From NCBI GenBank assembly GCA_039105265.1, contig JAPFFF010000027.1, positions 1,116,001 to 1,180,000 of the forward strand: DNA of 64,000 nucleotides, read 5' to 3'. Below, in pieces: positions 10,433 through 20,422 of the stretch. Under the pieces are notes generated by a model. It saw only the letters and a program-made list of their open reading frames with translations. It had not been told where the DNA came from and made no database searches. The position numbers were made by a program, and so were the translations under genes. Source of the stretch: Tritrichomonas musculus (lineage: Eukaryota; Parabasalia; Tritrichomonadida; Tritrichomonadidae). How positions within the stretch are numbered: position 1 is the first letter of the stretch; the number at the start of each line of letters is the position of its first letter.

Positions 10433-10762
10433 TTCAATGAGAAATAAAAGAATCCTTTTGTTGTTCTTAAAAATATTGAATATTTCTGAATTTGAAAAAT
10501 ATTTTTTGATATCTTCTTTGAAAATGAGAAAAATTCTTTCGATTTTACTGAAAAAGTTTGGAAAACGGCGGTGGTTATTCCCGATTTTGGAAATTAAATG
10601 TAGTAGAGACAAAAGTTCATACAAATGATCTTTTATTTTTGTATCTTTAAATTTACTTTCAAGAATTGTAAAATTTTCTTCTGAATTTTCATTTTCTTCA
10701 AGAAAATTCAGTATATTTTTTTGGATATCCTTCATTGCGCCCAAGATTTCTTCGGAATTCAT
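10433..10762 (-). pseudogene. DUF3447-family gene, truncated by element insertion
   Basis: The ATG at 10762 opens a frame (MNSEEILGAMKDIQKNI) that matches the N-terminal DUF3447 helices of the intact gene at 58199-59260, including FFSKIERIFLIFKEDI, SNSEIFNIFKNNKRILLFLIE. The match ends at 10433 within the conserved LLFLFEKG segment, exactly at the inverted tip of the neighbouring element. The last few codons (to 10415) come from the element. About 110 of the usual 350 or more residues remain. It is a dead 5' fragment of a host gene; a short truncated product cannot be excluded. Confidence 0.8.
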
Positions 10763-11464
10763 TATTTCCTTCAGTAATTAATTTGAATAATTATTTTTGC
10801 CTATTTTTTCAAAAACAAAATAAAAATCAACTTTTTGCAATAAATTCATTCAAAATAATTTGAGAGAATAATATCGTTTTATATAAACGAATTTTGGAAA
10901 ATCCGACAATAAAGTCTTTTATTTTGTTTTATTTTATATGATAATAGTATTTTTCACGATAAACCTTTCAAACACAAAATTTGAGAGTCGAATTAAATGT
11001 ATCTATGATTTCATTATTTTTTGATTATATAAAGTTGCATATTTTATTAATACATATAATCAGAATTATATTTGTGTATTGAATTAAATTAAATACTATT
11101 ATTAAAAAAAGATAAAAGTATGTTTTAATCCACTTTTTCAGATAGTCTCGCTATCATAAATTTTCAAAGTCTAATTCGACGATCAGTGAAAAGATTGAGA
11201 GAAAACAGAATAAAGATATATTATCTCGGATAATAAGCTTAGAGATTGTCAGGCCCTAATTTTTTATTTAGGTCTTTAATAAAAATATAAAATAATTAAA
11301 TTTCTAATTTTTGATTTGATCTTGAGTTAGAGGGGCGACATCATTAGAATATTAGAATTGATGATGGGTTTCCTAAGACCAAATTTTTATAAGTTTAAGT
11401 TAAACTTAATTTCATTCAATTATTGATAATTATTTGAGGAGAACGATCAACAAATTCTTTGAAT
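10763..11464. other. Intergenic, nothing recognised
   Basis: AT-rich DNA between the truncated DUF3447 gene and the Polinton relic. No open frame, RNA gene or clear repeat was seen. Confidence 0.5.
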
Positions 11465-12480
11465 TTTTCAGATTGCGATCCTGGACTAGTAGGATGGGAT
11501 TATATTCCAGTTAGATTTGAAGTCAAGTTCATTTAGATGACCAAAAATGAAGAGACAGGGAAGACAGAATTCATCGAAAAGGTTGATGGTGAAGAAGTTG
11601 TAGTAGAATCAGTTGATGATTTCAGAAGAGCTCTTGAAAGTGCATTCTTCCCATATATCAATTTATTGGATTCATTAGACCTAACTCGTTATCAAATATA
11701 TAACTCTATCGATAAGAAGAATTATAGAGATAACTGTTTTGTATATGCTTGCACTCAATCTGGAGTGTTTACAGAAGAGGAGATTCATAAGTTACGTACT
11801 ATGATGTTAACTCGAAGCATTCCAAATAAAAAAATATTAGAAATAGCTATTCAAATGAAGTGTCATTTCGTTTTATATAAATTGGATGAAACCAGAAACT
11901 CAAGAACTCAGAAAAGAGATTCAGTTGATACCAGAAAGAATAGTAAAGTTATAGCTGATAGAATGATACGGTTATTAATATATAAAGATCATTTCATGAT
12001 TGATATGAATGAGAAGTTACCAATTACTAAATATTACATTGAACGTAAAGATGAGCTTGATATGAAATTTTCAGACATTCCAATCGCTGAACGTCACATA
12101 ATTAATTAAAAATAAGAATGGAGAGAAATCAGATGGTACTGGACTCACCACTGTTCTTAAAACTATGTTCGATAATGGTTACTTTAGAGAAATCAATCAA
12201 TGCGAGTTTAAGACTTTTTTGCAAAATATCTTTTGGGTGTGTATTAAATTTGAATTGTTGAAATATTGCTTGTTTTTATATATTCATATCGTCAGATATC
12301 TGATTATTGAAATTTTGTTGCTAGTCTTTATATATTCATTCATTTTTATAGATAACAATATATGTTTCAAAGATGGGAAATGAGAAGAAGCAAGTCTTTT
12401 TGCCCCAAAAATTTTCAAAGTACTTGCTCATGCTTTTCACTTTTGCTCTCCGGCCAAACATAATATGAATCCAGACAAAA
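11465..12480 (+). mobile_element. Polinton/Maverick relic (amino-terminal part of the DNA polymerase B gene)
   Basis: The open segment at 11537-12109 (190 codons) resembles the amino-terminal region of the protein-primed type B DNA polymerase of trichomonad Polintons (Mavericks), recognised from its general pattern (a DNCFVYACTQSGVF-like block followed by a KDHFMIDMNEKLP-like block). Similar sequence continues a short way beyond it. No integrase, capsid, ATPase or protease parts and no terminal repeats were found nearby, so only a small part of a 15-20 kb element is left. It is a broken fossil with several breaks and looks old. Outer limits are approximate. Confidence 0.6.
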
Positions 12481-12763
12481 CAAGTGATATTGAAGAATAC
12501 TCTAAAGAATTAAGTAATGATAATGAAATGTTAAAGGAGCATTATTTATTTCTGCTGTAGTGGTTATCGCTGTTATTATTTCTATTCTCTAAATCAAGAA
12601 GCTTACATGTTTTGGACATCTTAGCCAAATTTGGATCATAGAAGAAATTGAAGATGAGTCAATTAAGCTTTAATTTTTTCAATATAATTTTTATATGAAT
12701 ATATTTTTATTCAATTGAAAGATATGATTTTGATAAAAAAATGAAAAAAATATTAGTTTTTAT
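12481..12763. other. Intergenic, possible tail of a lost membrane-protein gene
   Basis: A short plus-strand frame near 12540-12593 reads a hydrophobic stretch (GALFISAVVVIAVIISIL, then a stop), similar in kind to the membrane anchor of trichomonad surface proteins. The 3' end of the topoisomerase-like gene lies at 12764 with TAAATAAA at its stop. Confidence 0.3.
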
Positions 12764-15700
12764 TTATTTGTGGCTCTTCCTCCTTCTTTTTTTCTTTGAT
12801 GAAGAGTTTTCTGAAGGTAATTGACCTTGCCATTGAGGGTCTACATACTGTATTTGCTGCATAATTTGTTGCTGTTTCATCAGTAATAGATTGTACTGAT
12901 AATTTGACATCATGTTCATCTGCATCATCTGGTTCCATTGCTGATTAAGAAACTGATTTTGGTTCATAGGTTGGTATGCGAATGGAGCTTGAAGTCCGGT
13001 GAATTCATTTTCGACTTCATTTCCCTGTTCTTCTTTTACAGCTTCGAACTTCTGTGCTGTCATTTTTTCTGCCAGTTTCGTTGCTTCTCTTTTTATGATT
13101 GGCAAAAGATGGTCTGGAATCTCAGATGATTCAGGAATAGGTCTTTGCTGAACTGCTTCATTTTCTTTGCTGATGGCTACAGACGCTGAAAATGAAGGAC
13201 TTGAATCGCCTGCTTGAGGTGAAATTATGTCTGGCTTATTGGGAAATGCAGCTTTGTGTAGATCCAATTGTTCATTATCATCAAACTGTTTGTTTTGGCC
13301 AGAACTGGCTCCATCTTGGAATCCACCAATTCTTTTGTTTGCACTCATTGCTGCTCCTTTGTTAAGTCCTCCGAAGCCAGATTGATTGCTTCCAAATGCA
13401 GACTTGGTTGGTAAAGATTGTCCATCATTGTTTTGGCCAAAACTTGTTCCACCTTGGAATCCACCAATTCTTTTGTTTGCATTCATTGCTGCTCCTTTGT
13501 TAAGTCCTCCGAAGCCAGATTGATTGCTTCCAAATGCAGACTTGGTTGGTAAAGATTGTCCATCATTGTTTTGGCCAAAACTTGTTCCACCTTGGAATCC
13601 GCCAAATCCTTTGCCTGCATTCATTGTTGCTCCTTTGTTAAATCCTTCGAAACCAGATTGATTGCTTCCAAATGCAGATTCGAATGATAAAAATTGATTA
13701 ATTTTTGGTTCAAATTTAGATTTCTCCTTAGCTGATTTTGCATCATCCTTTTCCGATTCACGTTTTCTTTGTCTTAGAAGTTCGAATTCATTGTATTCTT
13801 TCTCCAAAATGTCAAGATCATCCATCCACATTTCAACTGGCTGTTTCTGCATTACATTTTGGATACTCTTTTCAATTTCTTCTTTCTTTTTGGTTAGACG
13901 AAGAAGATCTGATTGTGAAAAGCCTTGTGAAAAGAGAGAAACAAGATAATCGTATCCATCTGAGAGTTTTTTAATTTCAGGATTAAAAACTTCTTCTTCA
14001 TCATTGTCTTCTTCTTCTCTAAGATCTGTTTTTGGTTTCTTCTTAGTTATTAAGTCATAATTTCTTTCTTTAAGAAGTAAAAGAATCTTTTCTTTTGAAG
14101 CATTTTTAAGTTCAATTTGGCCTTCGTTAAATTCATTTAATAAACGAATTTGATTTGAAATTTTCAGACTTTTTTGATTTAGATTTTTCAAGATCAAATC
14201 TTTTCTTTCTTCATACAATTTTAACCTAATTTGGAAAAAGTCATCAATGATCTGGTTGACTGATTCATATTTCTTAATGTGGCCATCTGGTGAGAAGAGA
14301 GTCATTTTTTGGGTACTAATCATTTTAGTTAGATTGAAGAATTCATAAATTCCTTTACTTTTAATTACATCCATCTGATTTTTGTTACAATAAACGTCAA
14401 AATGAACAAAGTTGCCATTACAATACTGTTTAAAATCAGAAATTAAAGGGCCTTTTGAGAATTTATTCATAGGACTAGCTTGTTCTTGAAGCAAAGATTG
14501 AAGAAATTTTTCAAATTTTGAAGTGGAAGTTCCTATTGGAAGTTCAGTAATTTCAATCAATTGTTCAGAAGCTTCTCGAGCAATACCAGAAATAAACCAT
14601 CTGATTGTTGTATTATCTAATTTTATTTCTCCAGTAAATCCGCTATACCAAGGAGTCATTTCTTCCAGATCTTCACCTTTAATTTTATGACGAATATTCT
14701 TAATAACATCGAGTGGATTAAAACATGGAACTGAAGAAATCCATCCAAATCCAATTCCTTCGTTGCCATTAACAAGAACCATTGGAATAATAGGGACATA
14801 ATATTTTGGTTCAATTTGGATGTCTTCATCTGTAAAATATTCAAGAAGTTCATCATCATCTTTATGGAAGATTTTTCTTGTTATTTCATTAAGTCGTGTA
14901 TAAATATAGTTTGGCGTTCCGAAATCTTTTCCTCCGTTAAGTCTTGAACCAAACTGGCCTGATGGATACAAAAGATTAATATTATTGGATCCAACAAAAG
15001 TTTGGGCCATACTAACAATTATTTCTGCAATTGATGTTGTGCTTTTGTTACAAGCAGATAGTTGAGAAACTTTTTCTGCAAGTTGTTTGACTTTAATTTC
15101 TCTTTTTCTCATATTTCGCTTAAATAAAGTCCACAAAACTTTTCTTTGACCAGGTTTCAAGCCATCAACAACAGATGGAATTTCTTGAATATTGTGGTTA
15201 TTTTTATATAAGATTATTTCTTTATCAATGAAGTCTGCATACGAGATCGTTGAAGCATCAACTCCAAGGTATTTTGCTGAGTATGAATCAATTTCATCAA
15301 ACCGTATTCTTCTTTGATCTGCAAGTTTTTTATCAAAAGCAAGCATAATTTTGTCTGCATCATTTTGACCTGTGAATTGAAAATCGACTTTATGTCTCTT
15401 AAAATCAAGAAAATAATCTTTTATTTCTTCATCATTTGCAGTTGCAAAGCCATAATAAAACTTGAATATATAATCATTTTCATTATGATTCTTCTTCCAC
15501 TCATTAAATTCTGGAATCGTGTAAAAATATATTTTATTTGATAAGTTTTCTTTCATATTGACTTTAACCAAAGGTGTAATAAACTCAGAAATAAACCCTG
15601 GTTTTCTAATAAGGTCTGGCCATAATGAATAAATAAAGTAAATAATAGAGCCTTTAAAGTTGGAACCATCTTGATCTTGGTTTGCCATTAATATGATTGA

Positions 15701-17182
15701 ACCATAACGAAGTTCGTTCAGAGACGTTTCGGTATCATATTTCATAGAACGTTTAAGTCCAAGTATTTTAATAAAATTTTGAATTTCTATGCTATTGTAA
15801 AGCCTTGAACTTGACACATCATTTTTAAAAATGAGAGTATTTCGAAATGCGAACACGCCATAATAATCATTGCCAATAATAGAGAGACCATTAATTGCAA
15901 TTGTCTTTAAACAGTCTCCAATTGTTACAATAAGTGTACAAGAGAGTGAATCTTTCTTTACAGCTTCATTTGCATCAACAAGGTCTTCAATATCACGACA
16001 AGGATATTTAACAAGTCTTGGGATTTTTGTTTCTTCTTCTTTCATGACTTTAGCATAATTTATATATTCTTTAATTTCATATGGAATACTTGTTTTCATA
16101 ATTTTTTTCAAAAAAACTTCTGGAATCTCGCACGTGTTTCCAAACTGATTTTGTGGCTTAGTTAGTGTATCTCTTGTTTGTGAATCAAAGCATGGATTTT
16201 CAATCAAGCAATTTACAAATATAAATAAAAATTGTTTAACGAGTTTTGTATCAATTGATAATTTGCATTTATCTATGATATATTTAGCAATTTGGTCTGT
16301 AATGTAATCAACATGTGTTCCTCCTTGAATTGTACAAAAAGAATTTACAAATGAAACTTGATTAAAAACTCTATCCGGAGAAGATGAAATGCCAATTTGC
16401 CATTTATCGTTAACGTTTACACATAGAAATCCTTCTTTATCTTGAAGATATTGTTTGCAATATTCGGAAAAACTGTTAATTGCGATTTTATTACCATTTA
16501 AAAAAAATGAACAATCGCTCAATATGCCTGCCATATCATAGACTCGTTTCGTAAAAAGAGAAATGATATCTTCATCAAGTTTGATCATACCAAAAAATCT
16601 TAAATCTGGATAAAACTTGATCTTTGTTGATACTGCAACTTGCTCTTTATTGACTTCTTTGATTTGTGGCTTTTCAATATTAGACATATTATCTGTAAAG
16701 CGTTGTACATATTCGTAATATTTGTCATCATGCGAATTATATGAAATTATTTCAACAATAAATAATTTTGAATAAACGTTTGCTAATTTCACTCCTATTG
16801 CCAAATCTGGAATCCAGTTGAAAGAAGTTGAAAGATGTCCAAATGTCAATTCTGGAATCCAGTATGAAGTATTATCTGCTTCATCTTTTTTTTGTTCAAT
16901 TGGAATTGCTTTCCCATCATTCCAGATTGAAATAAAACCTTCTTCTGCATTAATTTCAACTTGAATATTTTTTGTTGCTGGGTCAAGTTGACAATTATTT
17001 GCCGCATTAACAAGAATTTCATCAAAAATTTTATACAAGCCTGGAACAAATGTAATCTTTTTTAAAATAAACTTGTCGTTTTCTACTACCCAAAGATTAG
17101 AGATTTCTTTATTTGGGCTACCTATGTAATTTTCTGGTCTTTTTAATATATGTTCTCTTAGTTGGTTATTGCTAAAAGACAT
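12764..17182 (-). CDS. DNA topoisomerase II-like protein, probable pseudoenzyme with FG-repeat tail
   Basis: 1472 residues from ATG 17182 with the full eukaryotic topoisomerase II order: GHKL ATPase (about 1-390, DEILVNAANN, WNDGKAIPIE), transducer (DSQTRDTLT), TOPRIM (about 412-540), winged helix and tower (DGLKPGQRKVLW, GGKDFGTPNYIYTRLN, PMVLVNGNEGIG), then a variable tail. From memory of yeast Top2, key positions differ: the glycine-rich GRNGYGAK ATP loop is PDLAIGVK (about 126); the TOPRIM glutamate of TEGDS is isoleucine (TIGDC, about 417); the first Asp of DQDYDGSH is Asn (NQDQDGSN, about 497); HHGE is lost (CNKST, about 711); Arg before the catalytic Tyr is Asn (NY, about 757). The tyrosine itself remains. 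The tail carries three 46-residue FG-rich repeats (about 1160-1295) and ends KKKRRRKSHK, a likely nuclear signal. The long intact frame argues it is kept as a non-catalytic or modified protein. Confidence 0.85.
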   Translation of the reverse strand: MSFSNNQLREHILKRPENYIGSPNKEISNLWVVENDKFILKKITFVPGLYKIFDEILVNAANNCQLDPATKNIQVEINAEEGFISIWNDGKAIPIEQKKDEADNTSYWIPELTFGHLSTSFNWIPDLAIGVKLANVYSKLFIVEIISYNSHDDKYYEYVQRFTDNMSNIEKPQIKEVNKEQVAVSTKIKFYPDLRFFGMIKLDEDIISLFTKRVYDMAGILSDCSFFLNGNKIAINSFSEYCKQYLQDKEGFLCVNVNDKWQIGISSSPDRVFNQVSFVNSFCTIQGGTHVDYITDQIAKYIIDKCKLSIDTKLVKQFLFIFVNCLIENPCFDSQTRDTLTKPQNQFGNTCEIPEVFLKKIMKTSIPYEIKEYINYAKVMKEEETKIPRLVKYPCRDIEDLVDANEAVKKDSLSCTLIVTIGDCLKTIAINGLSIIGNDYYGVFAFRNTLIFKNDVSSSRLYNSIEIQNFIKILGLKRSMKYDTETSLNELRYGSIILMANQDQDGSNFKGSIIYFIYSLWPDLIRKPGFISEFITPLVKVNMKENLSNKIYFYTIPEFNEWKKNHNENDYIFKFYYGFATANDEEIKDYFLDFKRHKVDFQFTGQNDADKIMLAFDKKLADQRRIRFDEIDSYSAKYLGVDASTISYADFIDKEIILYKNNHNIQEIPSVVDGLKPGQRKVLWTLFKRNMRKREIKVKQLAEKVSQLSACNKSTTSIAEIIVSMAQTFVGSNNINLLYPSGQFGSRLNGGKDFGTPNYIYTRLNEITRKIFHKDDDELLEYFTDEDIQIEPKYYVPIIPMVLVNGNEGIGFGWISSVPCFNPLDVIKNIRHKIKGEDLEEMTPWYSGFTGEIKLDNTTIRWFISGIAREASEQLIEITELPIGTSTSKFEKFLQSLLQEQASPMNKFSKGPLISDFKQYCNGNFVHFDVYCNKNQMDVIKSKGIYEFFNLTKMISTQKMTLFSPDGHIKKYESVNQIIDDFFQIRLKLYEERKDLILKNLNQKSLKISNQIRLLNEFNEGQIELKNASKEKILLLLKERNYDLITKKKPKTDLREEEDNDEEEVFNPEIKKLSDGYDYLVSLFSQGFSQSDLLRLTKKKEEIEKSIQNVMQKQPVEMWMDDLDILEKEYNEFELLRQRKRESEKDDAKSAKEKSKFEPKINQFLSFESAFGSNQSGFEGFNKGATMNAGKGFGGFQGGTSFGQNNDGQSLPTKSAFGSNQSGFGGLNKGAAMNANKRIGGFQGGTSFGQNNDGQSLPTKSAFGSNQSGFGGLNKGAAMSANKRIGGFQDGASSGQNKQFDDNEQLDLHKAAFPNKPDIISPQAGDSSPSFSASVAISKENEAVQQRPIPESSEIPDHLLPIIKREATKLAEKMTAQKFEAVKEEQGNEVENEFTGLQAPFAYQPMNQNQFLNQQWNQMMQMNMMSNYQYNLLLMKQQQIMQQIQYVDPQWQGQLPSENSSSKKKRRRKSHK
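13317..13690 (-). repeat. 138-bp tandem repeat coding for FG-rich units
   Basis: Units start at 13317, 13455 and 13593 (138 bp each, the last slightly short and more diverged). Each codes 46 residues with SAFGSNQSGFGGL, GGFQGG and SFGQNNDGQ, like FG-nucleoporin or low-complexity condensate-forming sequence. The first two are nearly identical, so the expansion is recent or kept uniform. Confidence 0.85.
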
Positions 17183-17889
17183 AGAATTTTTTGCCTATGA
17201 GAGGCATATTTGAAAACATCTAATAAACTATTGAAATATTTTTTTTTTTTAAATTTTCAAAATTTTCGATATTTCATATTTATAAAAGCATTTACCTCAG
17301 CTTTCCTCGCTAAACAAACATTTCAGACGAACCACATTTACATATTTATGATCTTCTTTTAACCACGAACTGGAATCGCAATTATTATCAAATTTGAGAA
17401 CTACGCATCTATCTCAGCTTTCCTCACTAAACAAACATTTTAGACGAACCACATTTACATATTTATGATCTTCTTTTAACCACGAACTGGAATCGCAATT
17501 ATTATCAAATTTGAGAACCACGCATCTATCTCAGCTTTCCTCACTAAATCTAAATTATATGTGATGTAATAAATAATTAATTGAATTCAATTATACTATA
17601 TGATATATATATATAATATATATCAGGATCGAAACTCATTAATTCTCTATTCGATTGAAAATTTTATATTATCTTTATATAAATAGTTATCCTTTTAAAT
17701 TTTAGAAGGTATTTTGATAATTAAAAATCATTGATTTATAAATATTTACATTTACATATCTCAATTAAAATGAAATTAAATTCATTTATTAATTTATTTA
17801 TATATTATAAATATAATATAAAATATATATTGATATTTTTATAAAAGTTATAATATTATTATATAATAATATTATTATATGAATATAGT
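17183..17889. other. Intergenic: leader of the topoisomerase-like gene and 3' flank of the next gene
   Basis: Holds the 117-bp tandem duplication (17296-17552) and very AT-rich simple sequence (about 17590-17880, ATATAT/ATTATT tracts). No gene seen. Confidence 0.6.
17296..17552. repeat. 117-bp tandem duplication upstream of the topoisomerase-like gene
   Basis: CTCAGCTTTCCTC recurs at 17296, 17413 and 17530, an exact 117-bp period: two full copies differing at only a few bases, plus a third start. It lies 114-370 bp upstream of the gene's start codon, so it may duplicate promoter or regulatory sequence. Confidence 0.85.
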
Positions 17890-18891
17890 TTAAGGTTCTC
17901 CTTCCCAAAAAAAATGTAAGTTCTTAGCATAAATGAATGGCTGATAATATTTAGAAAAATCAAACATGATCTTAATCATTCCAGGTACCGTTATTAATGA
18001 TTTATAGTATGGAATCAATTCTTCAATTAATGGCCTTAGAGTCTTTCCTACTTCATCATTTGAATGATTTTTATATATTTGCTCTATTATAGCATAATCA
18101 ATTTCATCAGTACAATCATAAATATGATTACAATATTCTTCAAAATTTTTTTTCTCTGAATATTTTTGTATATCATCATCAGTGACTTCGTTTTTATGAA
18201 TCACAAAACTTTCTTTATCTTTTATATGCAGTATTTCTTTTTCATTTATCTTAATTTTAATTTGCCATAAAGCAAAGCCTTTTAAAATTAATGATGAATA
18301 TAACTTATTAAAAGCATTGAGTTCATCGTTGTTTAAACCTTTGTTTTTGATATCTTCATTTATTGTGGCCAATATTTCGAATTTTCCTTTTTCTACTTTG
18401 TTAAGAAGTGGTATAATTTGTGGAATATAAGCAAATGGATTATATACTTCGAATATATCTTTTTCTAAATGATTTCCATAAAGATCTCTTTCAATCAACA
18501 ATTTTTTATCTTTTGAATCGCTTTGGCATTGGTCATATATTTGTTGGAATTCAATGATAGAATGATTGATTTGATCAATTTTTTGTTTGTAATAAAACGC
18601 AAATAAATTATTATAACTTCCTTCATCATATTCATATGGTAAAGTAAACAAATTTATCATTTCAGTAGCTTTATCACTTAGTTTTTGAAACATTTCTTTC
18701 GTAAAGCCATCATCATTCAGATTTTGTTGATCTTCTTCCATATAATAATTTCGCCAATATACTAACTTTTGCTGGTAATGAGGATTAGTCATGAAACGAT
18801 TAAAAGATATATAAAAATTAAACTCTTCCATTGTACAAATATCTGAAAAATTCCTGATATCCAAAAAGTTTAGTGTGATTGTTTCTGCCAT
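17890..18891 (-). CDS. Protein of unknown function (333 aa)
   Basis: An uninterrupted frame from the ATG at 18891 (MAETITLNFLDIRNFSDIC). The protein is acidic, rich in aromatic residues and Asn/Lys, mostly helical in appearance, with no signal peptide, membrane segment or recognised motif. Segments such as YNPFAYIPQIIPLLNKVEKG and LRPLIEELIPYYKSL suggest an all-helical repeat or adaptor fold. It is followed by AT-rich DNA and transcribed toward the topoisomerase-like gene. Its length and lack of stops in such AT-rich DNA support a real gene. I do not recognise the family. Confidence 0.7.
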   Translation of the reverse strand: MAETITLNFLDIRNFSDICTMEEFNFYISFNRFMTNPHYQQKLVYWRNYYMEEDQQNLNDDGFTKEMFQKLSDKATEMINLFTLPYEYDEGSYNNLFAFYYKQKIDQINHSIIEFQQIYDQCQSDSKDKKLLIERDLYGNHLEKDIFEVYNPFAYIPQIIPLLNKVEKGKFEILATINEDIKNKGLNNDELNAFNKLYSSLILKGFALWQIKIKINEKEILHIKDKESFVIHKNEVTDDDIQKYSEKKNFEEYCNHIYDCTDEIDYAIIEQIYKNHSNDEVGKTLRPLIEELIPYYKSLITVPGMIKIMFDFSKYYQPFIYAKNLHFFWEGEP

Positions 18892-19629
18892 AATTAAAAA
18901 TGATTATTTTATATTAATCACTTCATTAAAATAATTTTGAAAAAAAATAATCAAAAAATTGATAGAAATAAAAATTTTGCAGATAACCTATGAAATTGAT
19001 ATAACTCAAATAGAAAACTTGTTTTCTTTGATCGTTTTTTTCTTAATAAGACACTTTTTATTTAAAGAATTTATATATTTTATTCATATTATAAATAAAA
19101 TTCATGAAAAAATTAATAACATTTCAAAAAGCGAAATTTGGGATATATTTTGAATTCTCATTCAAAAATTGATTAATATTGACTGCAGATAATCTAAATT
19201 TATCGATATTATAGTTTCATGAAATCAAGGAAAATTGTAAGTGGAAATGATTCTTAAAGGTTTTTTATTTATTTTTCAATAAATTGGGACCAATTTGATA
19301 TAAATTATTCTTTCAATATATAACATCATGCATAATCAGAATTTCATCAAAAAAATCAAACTAATCATAAGATTTTGCATTAACAAAATGTCAAATAATC
19401 TCCTTTATAATTCTTTAATTCGAAAACTTTTTATTAAATATATAATTAAAGAATTTTATAGTTTATCTGCATAGAAATTGTATTTTTAGAATGAATTATT
19501 CTTTGATTTTCGAAATTTCAAATCAGCTAAATGCTTTTGAATCAACATATTTTAAATATTCTTTTAAAAATACCAAATTTGAGTATTCATTGACAAATAA
19601 GAATTCATCAAAGAATATACCATCTTTTC

Positions 19630-19880
19630 ATATTAAACACCAAATGACCAAAAAGAATCAATCAAATAAAATGCCATATTTATATATACAATGCCAAATA
19701 AAAAATGAGAATCATTCAAATAGAATTCAAAACTTATATATCAATGCCAAATAATGAATGTGAATCAATCAATGAAAATGCCATTTTGATACATTCAATG
19801 CCAAATAATAAATGTGAATCAATCAATGAAAATGCCATTTTGATATATTCAATGCCAAATAATTAATGAGAATTACATTT
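19630..19880 (+). repeat. 54-bp minisatellite
   Basis: AATGCCAAATAAT begins units at 19743, 19797 and 19851 (54-bp period; the first two full units are nearly identical). At least two more diverged units precede them from about 19630. The 19491-19754 frame runs into the repeat and is probably incidental. Confidence 0.75.
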
Positions 19881-20089
19881 TTATATGATAAAAGAAAAAA
19901 ATGTTTGACATATTGCTCATTCTATTTATATATAAGTAAGAATATTAAAGTATTAAAATTTTATATGATAAAAGAGTTTGGAAAAAGGAAATTTTTAATC
20001 ATTAAATGAATGCTAATCAGTAAGAGTTTGAAATATGAGTTCAAAATTATCAGCTTGTAACTTGAAATTGAAGAAAATATTACATTGAA

Positions 20090-20422
20090 TCACTGTTTAA
20101 TTTTGTTTAATTTTATCACAATCGATGTATCATGAAATAATTCACTTTTAATTATAAATACAGAACATTTTATACTTTTTTTAATTATAAATATTTTTAT
20201 AAATTTTGGAAAACGTGCATTTAGAGAATGTACATCATTGACATAAATAATAATTCCACACTCTGTAACATCAATTGGAGATTCAAATAAAATTAATTCA
20301 AAGCTTTTATTGTTGACTGGAATTTGAAATGACAATTTTTTTTGATCACTATGACTACAGCAATAACTACAACAATTACTAAAATGACAGCGCAAACACA
20401 AGCTATGATAATAATAGTTCAT
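20090..20422 (-). CDS. Small uncertain ORF (110 aa)
   Basis: A frame with a Cys/His-rich start (SLCLRCHFSNCCSYCC) and a more ordinary middle (FELILFESPIDVTECGIIIY). The first part could be the cytoplasmic end of a lost membrane protein or chance. No relative recognised; may be a gene remnant. Confidence 0.2.
   Translation of the reverse strand: MNYYYHSLCLRCHFSNCCSYCCSHSDQKKLSFQIPVNNKSFELILFESPIDVTECGIIIYVNDVHSLNARFPKFIKIFIIKKSIKCSVFIIKSELFHDTSIVIKLNKIKQ

Noticed and set aside
12753-12938. Small frames overlapping the topoisomerase-like gene (also 12938-13129, 13738-13974, 15314-15541, 15870-16058)
   Set aside because: Shadows in other frames of a long conserved coding region.
17590-17880. 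AT-only tract as a possible origin or matrix attachment site
   Set aside because: Such tracts are common throughout this genome and nothing else supports the idea.
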